From Dromiciops gliroides (lineage: Eukaryota; Chordata; Mammalia; Microbiotheria; Microbiotheriidae): a DNA stretch of 64,000 nucleotides. Under the pieces are notes generated by a model. The model made no database searches. It was not told the DNA's origin and saw nothing but the letters and a program-made list of their open reading frames with translations. Positions within the stretch are counted from its first letter, which is position 1. Each line of letters starts with the position of its first letter. The translations under genes and the position numbers were made by a program. The stretch covers positions 67,149,492-67,213,491 of the forward strand of contig NC_057867.1 in the NCBI RefSeq assembly GCF_019393635.1, written 5' to 3'. Shown in pieces: positions 32,733 through 41,831 of this stretch.

Positions 32733-33300
32733 ATGAGACATCAAGGATTAAACAAAATCAAAGGAATGAAAAAATGTGAAATATCTCATTGGAATAGATC
32801 CAGGAGAAATAATTTAAGAATTATACTATCTGAAAGCCTGAAAAAAAGAGCCTGGATATCATACTTTGAGAAATTGTCAAGGAAAACTGCCCTGATAATC
32901 CTAGAACCAGAGGGTAAAATAGACATTGAAAGAATCCACCAATTATCTCCTGAAAGAGATTTCAAGATGAAAACTTCCAGGAATATATCCAATTTCCAGA
33001 ACTCTCAGGTCAAGGAGAAAATACTGCAAACAGCCAGAAGGAAACAATTCAAATATTGTGGAGCCACAGTCAGAATTACACAGGATTTAGTGGTTTCTAC
33101 ATTAAAGGATTGGAGGTCTTGGAATATGATACTTAGAAAGGAAAAGGAGTTAGGATTACAACAAAAAATTCACCTACCCAGTGGAACTGAGGATAATCCT
33201 TCAGGAGAAAAAATGGATATTCAATGAAATAGAGGACTTTCAAGCATTCCTGATAAAAAATAAGAGCTGAAGAGAAAATCTGACTTTCAAATATAAGAGT
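32733..33300 (+). pseudogene. L1 ORF1 C-terminal remnant
   Basis: Encodes the RRM and C-terminal RNA-binding region of L1 ORF1p: RNNLRIILSES, EGKIDIERIHQLSPER, KYCGATVRITQDL and LGLQQKIHLPSG in one 164-codon frame. The end of ORF1 (WIFNEIEDFQAFLIKNKS) continues in the next frame, so one frameshift lies near 33210. Upstream, coiled-coil-like lysine-rich sequence is broken. A non-functional LINE gene. Confidence 0.85.
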
Positions 33301-33362
33301 CAAGCACAAAAAGGTAAATAGTAAAGAGAAATCATAAGGGATTCAATAAGGTTAAACTTTTT

Positions 33363-33501
33363 GGGGCAGCTAGGTGGCACAGTGGACAGAGCACCGGCTC
33401 TGGATTCAGGAGGACCTGAGTTCAAATTCGGCCTCAGATACTTGATACTTACTAGCTGTGTGACCCTGGGCAAGTCACTTACCCCAATTGCCTCATAAAA
33501 A
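33363..33501 (+). mobile_element. WSINE1-like SINE in L1
   Basis: 15-bp duplication AAGGTTAAACTTTTT at 33348-33362 and 33502-33516. Sits just after L1 ORF1. Confidence 0.95.
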
Positions 33502-33986
33502 AAGGTTAAACTTTTTACATTCCTATATGGGAAGATGATACTTGTAACTCTTAAGAACTGTATCACTAATAGGGTATTTGGGAGTATATATAGACAGAGG
33601 ATGTGAGTATAAGTTGATTTTGATGAGATGATATCCCCCCAGAAAACCCCCAAACCAAAAATAAGGGTGAGAAAGAGGAGTACACTGGGAGAAGAGGGAA
33701 GGGAGAGGTAGAATGGGGGTAAATTATCTCATATAGAGGTGCAAAAGACCTATTACTGTGGAGGGAAAGATGGGCATGTGGTGGGCACCACTTGGAGCTT
33801 ATTCTCATCAGAATTGGCTCAAAGAGGGGAATAACATACACATAGTTGGGCATAGAAATGTAGATTACCCTATAGAGAAGTAGGAGGGGAGGGGGATAAG
33901 AAAAGAAGGGGGACTACTAGAAGGGAAGGAAGATTGGAGGAAGTGGTGGTCAAAAGTAAAACACTAATGAAGATGGCCAGGATGAA

Positions 33987-33988
<2 letters not shown>

Positions 33989-34057
<69 letters not shown>
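33989..34057. repeat. (GA)n microsatellite inside L1
   Basis: Pure GA dinucleotide run in the spacer between L1 ORF1 and ORF2. Confidence 0.97.
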
Positions 34058-34061
<4 letters not shown>

Positions 34062-34079
34062 AATCTTATAATACATTGT

Positions 34080-34690
34080 TTACAAGAAACACTTGAAGCA
34101 GAGAGACACACAGAGTAAGGGGCTGGAGCAGAATCTATTATGCTTCAGCTGAAGTAAAAAGAGCAGGGGTAGCAATCATAATCTCAGGCAAAGCAAAAGC
34201 AAAAATAGATCTAATTAAAAGACACAAAGAGGGAAACTACATCTTGCTAAAAAGTACATAGACAATGAAGTAATAGCAATACTAAACATATATCCACCAA
34301 ATGGTATAGTATCCAAATTCTTAAAGGAATATTTAAATGAATTACAGGAGGAAATAAATGGTTAAACTATACTAGTGGGGGACCTCAACTTTACCCTCTT
34401 GGAACTAGATAAATCTAACCACAAAATAAACAAGAAAGAAGTTAAGAAGGTAAATAGGATGTTAGAAAAGTTAGCTCTGATAGACTTCTGGAGAAAACTA
34501 TGGGGATAAAAAGGAATATGCCTTTTTCTCAGCAGTACATGGAACCTACACAAAAATTGACCATGTATTAGGACATAAAACTTCACAATCAAATGCAGAA
34601 AGGCAGAAATATTAAATGCATCCTTTTCATATCACAATGTGATAAAATAACATTCAATAAAGGGCAGTGGAAGGATAGATTAAAAATTAA
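34080..34690 (+). pseudogene. L1 ORF2 endonuclease remnant
   Basis: Translations in the plus direction show endonuclease landmarks in order: the VRGWSRIYYASAEVKRAG stretch, GGDLNFTLLELD-like sequence around 34375, and FFSAVHGTYTKIDHVLGHK near 34528, matching the conserved SKIDHILGHK region of L1 ORF2. Several stops and frame changes; dead. Confidence 0.85.
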
Positions 34691-34694
34691 TTGG

Positions 34695-34873
34695 AGGGGC
34701 GGCTAGGTGGCGCAGTGGATAAAGCACCGGCCCTGGATTCAGGAGTACCTGAGTTCAAATCTGGCCTCAGACACTTAACACTTACTAGCTGTGTGACCCT
34801 GGGCAAGTCACTTAACCCCAATTGCCTCACTTAAAAAAAAACAAAAAAAAAAAACCCCTCCAAAAAAAAAAAT
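34695..34873 (+). mobile_element. WSINE1-like SINE in L1 (first of tandem pair)
   Basis: Starts directly after target AATTGGA (34688-34694) and ends in an A-rich tail before a second AATTGGA at 34874-34880. Confidence 0.92.
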
Positions 34874-34880
34874 AATTGGA

Positions 34881-35023
34881 GGGGCAGCTAGGTGGCGCAG
34901 TGGAGCACCAGCCCTGGAGTCAGGAGTACCTGAGTTCAAATCCGGCCTCAGACACTTAACACTTACTAGCTGTATGACCCTGGGCAAGTCACTTAACCCC
35001 AATTGCCTCACTAAAAAAAAAAA
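34881..35023 (+). mobile_element. WSINE1-like SINE in L1 (second of tandem pair)
   Basis: Shares the middle AATTGGA with its left neighbour and is closed by a third copy at 35024-35030, so two insertions used the same target. Confidence 0.92.
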
Positions 35024-35166
35024 AATTGGAAACTAAATAATCCAATTCTAAAGAATGAGTGAGCCAAAGAACAAATCATAGAAACAATCAATAATTTCAT
35101 TAAAGAGAATGACAATGAGACAACATACCAAAACTTATGGGAGCAAGCTAAAACAGTACTTGGGGG

Positions 35167-35310
35167 GCAGCTAGGTGGCACAGTGGATAAGGCACCAGCC
35201 TTGGATTCTGGAGGACCTGAGTTCAAACTCAGTCTCGGACACTTACTAGCTGTGTGACCCTGGGCAAGTCACTTAACCCCCATTGCCCTGCCCAAACCAA
35301 AAAAACAAAA
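35167..35310 (+). mobile_element. WSINE1-like SINE in L1
   Basis: 16-bp duplication AAACAGTACTTGGGGG at 35151-35166 and 35311-35326. Confidence 0.95.
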
Positions 35311-35450
35311 AAACAGTACTTGGGGGAAATTTTCTCTCTCTTAATACTTCTATTAAAAATAGAGAAAGAGCAGATAGATGAATTGGGCATGCAACTAAAA
35401 AATTTTTAAAAAGAACAAATTTAAAATCTCCGATTAAAAACCAAATTAGA

Positions 35451-35606
35451 GGGGGCAGCTAGGTGGCACAGTGGGTAAAGCGCCGGCCCTAAATTCAGGA
35501 GGACCTGAGTTCAAATCTGGCCTCAGACACTTGACACTTACTAGCTCTGTGACCCTGGGCAAGTTACTTAACCCTCATTGCCCCCCCCCAAAATAAAACA
35601 AAACAG
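35451..35606 (+). mobile_element. WSINE1-like SINE in L1
   Basis: 15-bp duplication AAAAACCAAATTAGA at 35436-35450 and 35607-35621. Confidence 0.95.
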
Positions 35607-35840
35607 AAAAACCAAATTAGAAATCCTGAAAATCAAAGGGGAGTTTAGTAAAATCAAAGGAAAATCATTGAACAAATATATAAAACTAGGAGCTGGTTTT
35701 ATGAAAAAAAAACACAATAAAATAAGTGAACCATCGGTTAATTTGATTTTGAAAAAGAAAGAAGAAAACCAAATTACAGTATTAAAAATGAAAAAGGTGA
35801 ATTCATCATCAATGAAGAGGAAATTAAATTAAAACACCTC

Positions 35841-36440
35841 TTTTTAAAAAATTACATTTAATTTTTTCTAATTACATGTAAAAGCAATTTTAAAGATTCT
35901 TTTAAAAAAAATTTGAGTTCCAAATTCTCTCCCTTTCTCTCTCCCCTCCCCCACACTAGAGAAGGCAAGCAATTTGATACAGATTATACATATGCAGTCC
36001 CATATTAGCCATGTTATGAAATAAAACCAACCAAACAAAACAAACAAAAACCCCCCAGAAAAATAAAGTTAAAAAAGTATGCTTCAATCTGCATTCAGAC
36101 TCCATCAATTCTTTTTCTAGAGGTGGATAGAATTTTTCATCATGAGTCTTTCTGAACTGTCTTGGATCATTCTATAGCTGAGAGAAGCTAAGTTTTTCAC
36201 AGTTGGTCATCATACAATATTGCTGTAATTGCATAAAATGTTCTTCTGGTTCTGCTCATTTCACTTTGCTTCAGTTCATATGAGTGTTTTCAGGTTTTTC
36301 TGAAAGCATCCTGCTTATAATTTTTTATAGCACAATAGTAGTCCATGACCATCATTTAACCACAACTTGTACAGCCATTCCCCAATTGATGGGCATCTCC
36401 TCAATTTCTAATTCTTTGCCACCACAAAAGGAGCTGCTAG
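35841..36440 (-). mobile_element. L1 LINE 3' end
   Basis: Read on the minus strand: the ORF2 C-terminus (from the ATTGGGGAATGGCTGTACAA region), then the 3'UTR with its purine-rich GGAGAGAGAAAGGGAGAGAA part, ending in A-rich sequence at 35841. Abuts the plus-strand L1 without a detectable target duplication. Confidence 0.85.
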
Positions 36441-36900
36441 ACCAGAATAGTGGGCATCCTGTCCAGCTAGGGGTGATACCATAGACAGGATCTAGTAAAA
36501 ATGTAGTTGCCTTGAATCTTGCAAATGTAAGCAAAACTTTAAACTGGAAGGGGGTAGGAGACAAGAGAAAACTGCCAAGTTAAATACCACAAATATCCAC
36601 AATGTAGAAAAAGGAGTATTTGAGACACCCAAAAGTTCACAGAAGACAAAATCCAAGAAAGGAACAAGGCTCATAGACTCATATGTCAAAATATAAATGC
36701 CCAAAGTCTGGGTAACAGGCAAAAGTAAACAGGAGACCCTAATGCAAGGAGGCAGATTTAACATAGGAGTTTTCTTGAATGACAGAAAAGGGAAAATGAC
36801 AAATGTTGGAAGGGATGTGGAAAAATTGGGACACTGCCCCCGGTTTCAAAGTGGCAGCAGTTCCATGCTCTTGACTATTGGGGTGAAGTAAGCATGGGTT
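36441..36900 (+). repeat. Mosaic of CR1 and L1 fragments
   Basis: About 36660-36760 resembles the start of the CR1 ORF2 endonuclease (ATAAATGCCCAAAGTCTGGG, GGTAACAGGCAAAAGT). 36790-36835 resembles an L1 ORF2-end segment (AATGTTGGAAGGGATGTGGA). The rest is unassigned. Confidence 0.5.
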
Positions 36901-36904
36901 TTCA

Positions 36905-37075
36905 GTAGCTTCACAAGGCAGCACAGTATGGACAAGACAGCACTTAGAGACAGAAGACCTGGCTTCGAATCCCAGTTCTGCCACTTAGGAGAGCTCGGGC
37001 AAATCATTTCTTTTGAGCTTTGGTTTACTTATCCATCAAATGAAGGGATTAGATCTTAGATCTCTTTCATTCTAG
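36905..37075 (+). repeat. MIR SINE
   Basis: GACCTGGCTTCGAATCCCAG, CTCGGGCAAATCATTTC and the 3' half GGGATTAGATCTTAGATC. Confidence 0.8.
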
Positions 37076-37084
37076 GTAGTAAGT

Positions 37085-37510
37085 TAAATGTCCTTTCTCC
37101 CCATCCTCTCAAATGCAAACCATGTTTGTCTATGTGGTCTCTTCCTAAAGCACAGGTCTGATCATCTCATCCCCCTACTTGGCAAGATCTAGTGGCCCAC
37201 TATTACTTCCAGGAGCAAATATGAAATCCACTATTTAACAGTTTTTAAAGCCCTTTTAAATGTTATCCTGACCTCTTCCTACCTTTCCCATTTTCTTGCA
37301 CTTTATTACCCTTGACATATTATACAATCCAGTGGCAATGGCCTCACTGCTGTTCTTGCATAAGGCACACCAACTCCTGACTGTCCCCTTTTCCTGACTC
37401 TTCTCCATGCCTAGAATTCTCTCCTTCCTCATTTCTGCCTCCTTCCTTCTTTCAAGCCTCAGGTAAACCCCACATTCTATAAGAAGCCCTTCCCAGTTTC
37501 ACCAAATGCT
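37085..37510 (+). repeat. L2 LINE 3' region
   Basis: CAGGTCTGATCATCTCATCC, CATGCCTAGAATTCTCTCCT and ATAAGAAGCCCTTCCCAG. Lacks the terminal block. Confidence 0.85.
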
Positions 37511-37549
37511 AGTGCTAATGTATGTTGGTGGTACCCTTAAAAGTAATAG

Positions 37550-38185
37550 GAAAGCTTGGAAGAGTTGAGGGTTTAGGGTGAAAGATAAGTTCAGTTGGGG
37601 ACATGTTGAGTTGAGGCATTTATAGGACATCAAGTTCTCGATATTTAATAAGCATCTGGAGATGTGAGACTGGAGGTCATGAGAGAGGTTTGCTATTATT
37701 GTTCAGTTGTTTCAGACTCTTTGTGACTCATATTGTGGTTTTCTTGGCAAAGATACTGGAGTAGCTTGCCATGTGCTTCTCCAGCTTACTTTACAGGTGA
37801 GGAAACTGAGCCAAACAGGCTGAAGTGACTTGCCCAGGGTCACATAGCCAGTAAGTGTCTGAGGCCAGATTTGAACTCATGAAAATGAGTCTTCCTAACT
37901 CCAGGCCCAGCACTTTATCCGCTGTGTTACCTAGCTGCCCAGAAAAGAAGTTAGAACTGGATAAATAGATCTAAGAATCATCTGCTTAGAGATAACTGAA
38001 TCCACAGAATCTCAGGAGATCACTAAGTAAGATTGTACAGAAGGAAAAAAGACGAGGGTCCAGGACACAACCTTGGGGGCACCAATGATGAAGATCCAGC
38101 AAGGGAGACAGAGATGGATCAGCTAGGCAGGAAGAGAACCAGAGGCAGGCTGTCACAAAAGCATAGAGAGGTGTTTGGCCTGGAA
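37550..38185 (-). repeat. L2 LINE ORF2 fragment split by Mar1
   Basis: Antisense L2 reverse-transcriptase region: GGAGATGTGAGACTGGAGGT to the left of the Mar1, and GGTCCAGGACACAACCTTGG, CACCAATGATGAAGATCCAG to its right (the reverse of the PQGSVLGP segment). Confidence 0.65.
37693..37940 (-). mobile_element. Mar1 CORE-SINE nested in L2
   Basis: TTGTTCAGTTGTTTCAGACT, GTAGCTTGCCATGTGCTTCT, GAAGTGACTTGCCCAGGG and the head CTGTGTTACCTAGCTGCCC. Confidence 0.9.
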
Positions 38186-38367
38186 GCTTACGTCACCCCG
38201 GGCTGGAGGAGCTGTATGTGTACTGCTGCGTTCCTTGGTCTGGACTCCCAGGGATACAACTTGTGGGAACTGCCACTTTGTTGAACTGATTGAGATAACC
38301 AATGGAGTCCAGTGTACACGGAAAGTGGAGAATTAAGATTATCTTGTTTCTGGATGAGCACCAGGCA

Positions 38368-38683
38368 ATGGGGAAGAACAAAGGGAAAGGGCATAAGATC
38401 AGGAATGTATTTCATATTACCAGCAAGAATTTGAAGGCTAAAAATAAAGCAAAACTAGTCACCACAAATCTTAAGAAGATAAACATTGTGAATCTAGAAA
38501 AATTAGAATTGTAAATAAGGCATTCATAGATATCCAAAGAATAGTGACCATGCCAAAGGATAGTTTGCACACTCCTTAAAAAGGCTGTCACTTGAACCAT
38601 TGCTGAAGCACCTGATTTCTCAGTGTTCTGAAGGTGAAACAATTAGTGTGGATGATGCTACAAGATTAATGTTTCAACTGTAA
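38368..38683 (+). pseudogene. RBIS: Processed pseudogene of RBIS (C8orf59)
   Basis: Intronless copy of the gene for a small ribosome-biogenesis factor of about 100 residues. The opening frame gives MGKNKGKGHKIRNVFHITSK, then KNKAKLVTTNLKKINIVN, close to the human protein (MAKNK..., NVFHIAS, KAKPVTTNLKKINIMN). The middle recovers NKAFIDIQ in another frame. The C-terminus SVDDATRLMFQL with a stop at 38681-38683 matches the human NVDEATRLMALL end. Length (316 bases) is close to the parental 303, but a frameshift and internal stops make it non-functional. AT-rich sequence after the stop probably continues its 3'UTR. Confidence 0.88.
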
Positions 38684-39300
38684 TATATATTGGAAGGATT
38701 TTGATTCTAAAAAAATGCACCAACAAAACTGGTCCTTGTACAATTTAATTTTTTTAAAAAAACTTGTCAATGCACAGGTATTGGCACATTTTAATGCAAA
38801 CTATATATAAAGGGAGCTTTCCTAAAATCTAGGAAAGTGGAATGTCAAGAAGTAAACAAAACGTGAAGAACTTAAAGTGCCAAAAAAGAAGGCACTGCAC
38901 AAAATTTGTCCACTGAAAAAATTCATGTGTCAGTTCATATAGCAGTGAGAAACTGATTGGACTAGGACATACAGAAGACTATGGACAGCTGGTGGCAGTA
39001 ATGGTATAAACTGATGTTTTAAGTGATAAGAGACCTAGGTCATTAATTTTGTAATGACCTAAAAGGGCTGCTTAGTATTAACTTGTGTTCCACACAGGAG
39101 AAAAATAAGAGGTCTTGGGGGTGATGATGATGATATGATAACAATCCCCCTTACCACCACCACCAATTTTGTGACTATAATTTTGTTCTGGAAAAAACAA
39201 CCAAAGCAAAAAAAAAAACCTTGGAAAGTCACTTCTTGCCCTTTTGTTCTTTTGGGTACAGTTTTGTGAAGTAAAAAATTAAACGAAAGGAAAAATACTC
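38684..39300 (+). other. Probable 3'UTR of the RBIS retrocopy plus flank
   Basis: AT-rich, no recognised repeat, follows the pseudogene stop directly. A run of A at about 39210-39219 could be a poly(A) remnant; no target duplication was found. Confidence 0.4.
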
Positions 39301-39306
39301 TCAGAG

Positions 39307-39846
39307 TCAGTGAATTAAAAAGAACCCTAGAGAGAAGAGAGTAAAAAAAGAGGACGATCCCATGTCAAAGGTTGCAGAGAGAGTGAGAAGGATGAAGGAT
39401 GAGGAAAGGTTCCTAAATCTGCCACTTAAGAGATCACTGGGTGACTTTGGAGAGATTAATTTCAGTTGAATGAAGTCAGAAACCAGACTGTAGAGAATTA
39501 AAGAGAGACAGGAAAGGGAGTGGAAGCACCCATTGGAGATGGCCCTCTCAAGGAGCTTAGCCACAAAAGGGAGGAGAGATGTGGCATGATCGCTAGCAGG
39601 GATGGATGGACCAGGGGAGAGATTTTTGAAGATGGGAGAAATATGGACATATCTGTACATAGTAGTGAAGCAGCCAGTAGACATGGAGGACTTAAAGATA
39701 AATGAGAGAGTGGGGATGATAGATCCATTGTAGAAGACAGAATGGAATGGATCGCTTATATGTGGAGAAGGGTTTGCCTTGCCAAGGAGAAGGGCTGTCT
39801 CTTCATGTGAGATAGGGGTGAAGGAGAAGATGATGGCAGAAGGCAT
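39307..39846 (-). pseudogene. L2 LINE reverse-transcriptase remnant, 179-codon open frame
   Basis: The minus-strand frame reads SLLPFVAKLLERAISNGCFH and later LILLTLSATFDM, the counterparts of the L2 reverse-transcriptase N-terminal region (SLLPFVAKLLERAIHN) and motif A (LDLSAAFDT). The conserved motif A first aspartate is lost (TLSATFD). An unusually long open stretch for so old a family, but it is only a piece of the RT domain and has no start context. Confidence 0.75.
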
Positions 39847-39984
39847 CCAAAAGATGTGAGATGAGGAGGAGGAAGAGAGAAGAAGGAGCTCTCAGCAAAT
39901 GGCCTCAATTTTTTTTTTTCTCAATTTTTGTTCAGTGAAATATGAGGCAAAGTTCTCATCTGAGAGGATGGAGGGAGGGGAAGA

Positions 39985-40187
39985 CATTAGAGGTTTTCTT
40001 TGTAACCCCAGGATAAAAACAGTGCTTGGCACATAGTAGTTGCTTAATAAATATGTGTTGAAGATACTTATATTTTCTATTTCCAGAAGAATGAAAGCTC
40101 TTCAGGTCAGCCCTGTTTTTTTGTTTTGGTCTTTTTATCTTCAATACTAGTACAGTGCCTTGCACATAGTAGGTTCTCAATAAATAC
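39985..40187 (+). repeat. Two L2 LINE 3' termini
   Basis: First terminus ends at about 40063 (TTGCTTAATAAATATGTGTT), second at about 40190 (TTCTCAATAAATACTCATTG). Confidence 0.88.
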
Positions 40188-40196
40188 TCATTGAGG

Positions 40197-40346
40197 GGCA
40201 GGTAGGTGACACAGTGGATAAAGCACCGGCCCTGGATTCAGGAGGACCTGAGTTCAAATCCAGCCTCAGACACTTGACACTTACTAGCTGTGTGACCCTG
40301 GGCAAGTCACTTAACCCCCATTGCCCCCACCCAAAAAAAAAAAACG
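40197..40346 (+). mobile_element. WSINE1-like SINE at an L2 terminus
   Basis: CTCATTGAG duplicated at 40188-40196 and 40347-40355; inserted into the last bases of the L2. Confidence 0.92.
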
Positions 40347-40355
40347 CTCATTGAG

Positions 40356-41150
40356 TGTCAACTGGCCCCAACTTATGTTTGGAGTCTCTAGGCCCATCTG
40401 GTGTAGCTTGTAAGAGAAGCAGCTTCATTCCAGTGCTCGGTCCTAGCCCTTGTGTTCCCTCCTGCCCCTCCTCCTTCTAAGGCCCCACTTGGATGATGAT
40501 GTGATAGTAATCATGGGGCATTTGAGCCCTGCCTTGACTTCCTCCATTTCTGGGGTTACCCTTGAGCCTGGCTGGTAGTGGCAATGGGTAGGGCAGTCGG
40601 ATGAGTTGCTTCACAAGGTAACTAAGCCTACTGGTGTAGCTTGGGCATGGCCACAGCTCTAGAACCCAATGGCCTGGCAGCCTGTTTGGGAAACTGGTTC
40701 TGAGTCACTTGTTATGGATTTAACTCAGTCTTAGCTTTAAGAGAGGGGCCTTTGGGAGGAATTTAAATCTGTACTTAATTGAAAGAAAACACCATAGAAA
40801 CTACTACAGAGGTCACATCTAAGAAAACCCAACAGATTGTGACCTTCCTCTCTGGCGGGATAGCTTCCAAGTGAAAGTGTTGCTGGGATTCAGTGACCAT
40901 CATGCTACCATGTCTTTGTCTTGTTATCTAGATGGACTTCCCCTTGGGGGAAGAACTATGGACTAAATCAGGTTCAAGATTGAGGTGAAGGAGCAGGGAA
41001 CACCAGGGCTAGGACCCATCACTGGATTGAAGCTGTTTCTCCCCATAACCTTCTGGAAATTGATTTTTTTTTTATAGAACTTCACCTTTTTTGAGTAGGG
41101 ATTGTTTGATCTCAGCTACCACAACAAAGGTTTCTTCCTATGTTCAGAGG
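40356..41150. other. No gene or repeat recognised
   Basis: Mixed-composition sequence; nothing assignable. Confidence 0.45.
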
Positions 41151-41154
41151 ACCT

Positions 41155-41465
41155 ACTAGATTGTAAGCTCCCTGAGGGTAGAGACTCTTTTTTGCCTCTT
41201 TTTGTCTCCTCAGCACTTAGCAGAAAGCCTGGTACATAGTAGGAGCTTAGAAAATGCTTATTTATTGATTGATCATAGATTTAGAGTTGCAAGGCACTTT
41301 AGAGGCAATCTACTCTGATCCCTCATTTTGTAGATGACAAAGCTGAGACTTATATAAGTCTTCAGTGACTTCCCCACAGTCACACAGCTAATAGACTGCC
41401 AAGGATTTGAACCCAGATCCTCCTTACTTCCTGTCCAGCACTTTAACCTCTCCACCATGTGACCT
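41155..41465. repeat. L2 terminus followed by antisense MIR
   Basis: 41155-41280: GATTGTAAGCTCCCTGAGGG to TTATTTATTGATTGATC. 41285-41465: TTTGTAGATGACAAAGCTGA and GGATTTGAACCCAGATCCTC. Confidence 0.8.
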
Positions 41466-41744
41466 CAGCTAAGTGAAAATGAGCTTTGTTTTTCCAAAGG
41501 GCCTGAGAGTCTCTGGGTATTGTGTATCCTCATGATCTGTGGATAAAAGACCCCACTGGCCAGACAGAGAGACAGCAGCAGCAGCCTTGCAGCTAGAGGG
41601 GTACCTGGCTCAGACACGCACATTGAGATCATCCTCTTCAATGCTGACTCCCAAGGCCAGGGATGTCTGCAGCTCCTCCCATTCTCCCAGCCTGTCTGCC
41701 CCCTGCTTTTCCTATAGGAAGGTCAATGGTCATTCATTCAAGTA

Positions 41745-41831
41745 AAAAAACATTTAAGTGCTCACTGCAGGGCAGGATCTGTGCTAAGTTCTGGGGATAC
41801 ATAGCCCCTGCCCTCCAGGAGCTCATATTCT
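41745..41831 (-). repeat. Old interspersed repeat, left part
   Basis: Same family as 15595. Interrupted after AGGAGCTCATATTCT by the HAL1-like insertion and resumed at 44798. Confidence 0.65.

Larger units (their letters stand above)
31805..35840 (+). mobile_element. L1 LINE, 5' two-thirds, decayed and SINE-riddled
   Basis: Begins near a GCGAAGATGG box typical of L1 5'UTR starts, then ORF1 (to about 33300), an inter-ORF spacer with a (GA)n tract, and the first part of ORF2 encoding the endonuclease. It ends abruptly at about 35836 against an opposite-strand L1 3' end. Five SINEs on the same strand interrupt it; when their duplications are accounted for the L1 sequence reads on directly. No reverse-transcriptase core is present. 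Confidence 0.85.

Noticed and set aside
31805-36440. Single L1 with twin-priming 5' inversion
   Set aside because: In twin priming the inverted part lies upstream of the poly(A)-bearing part; here the other piece lies beyond the poly(A) end, so the order is wrong.
36352-36564. 70-codon minus-strand frame
   Set aside because: Left half is the L1 ORF2 C-terminus, and the rest has no coding support.
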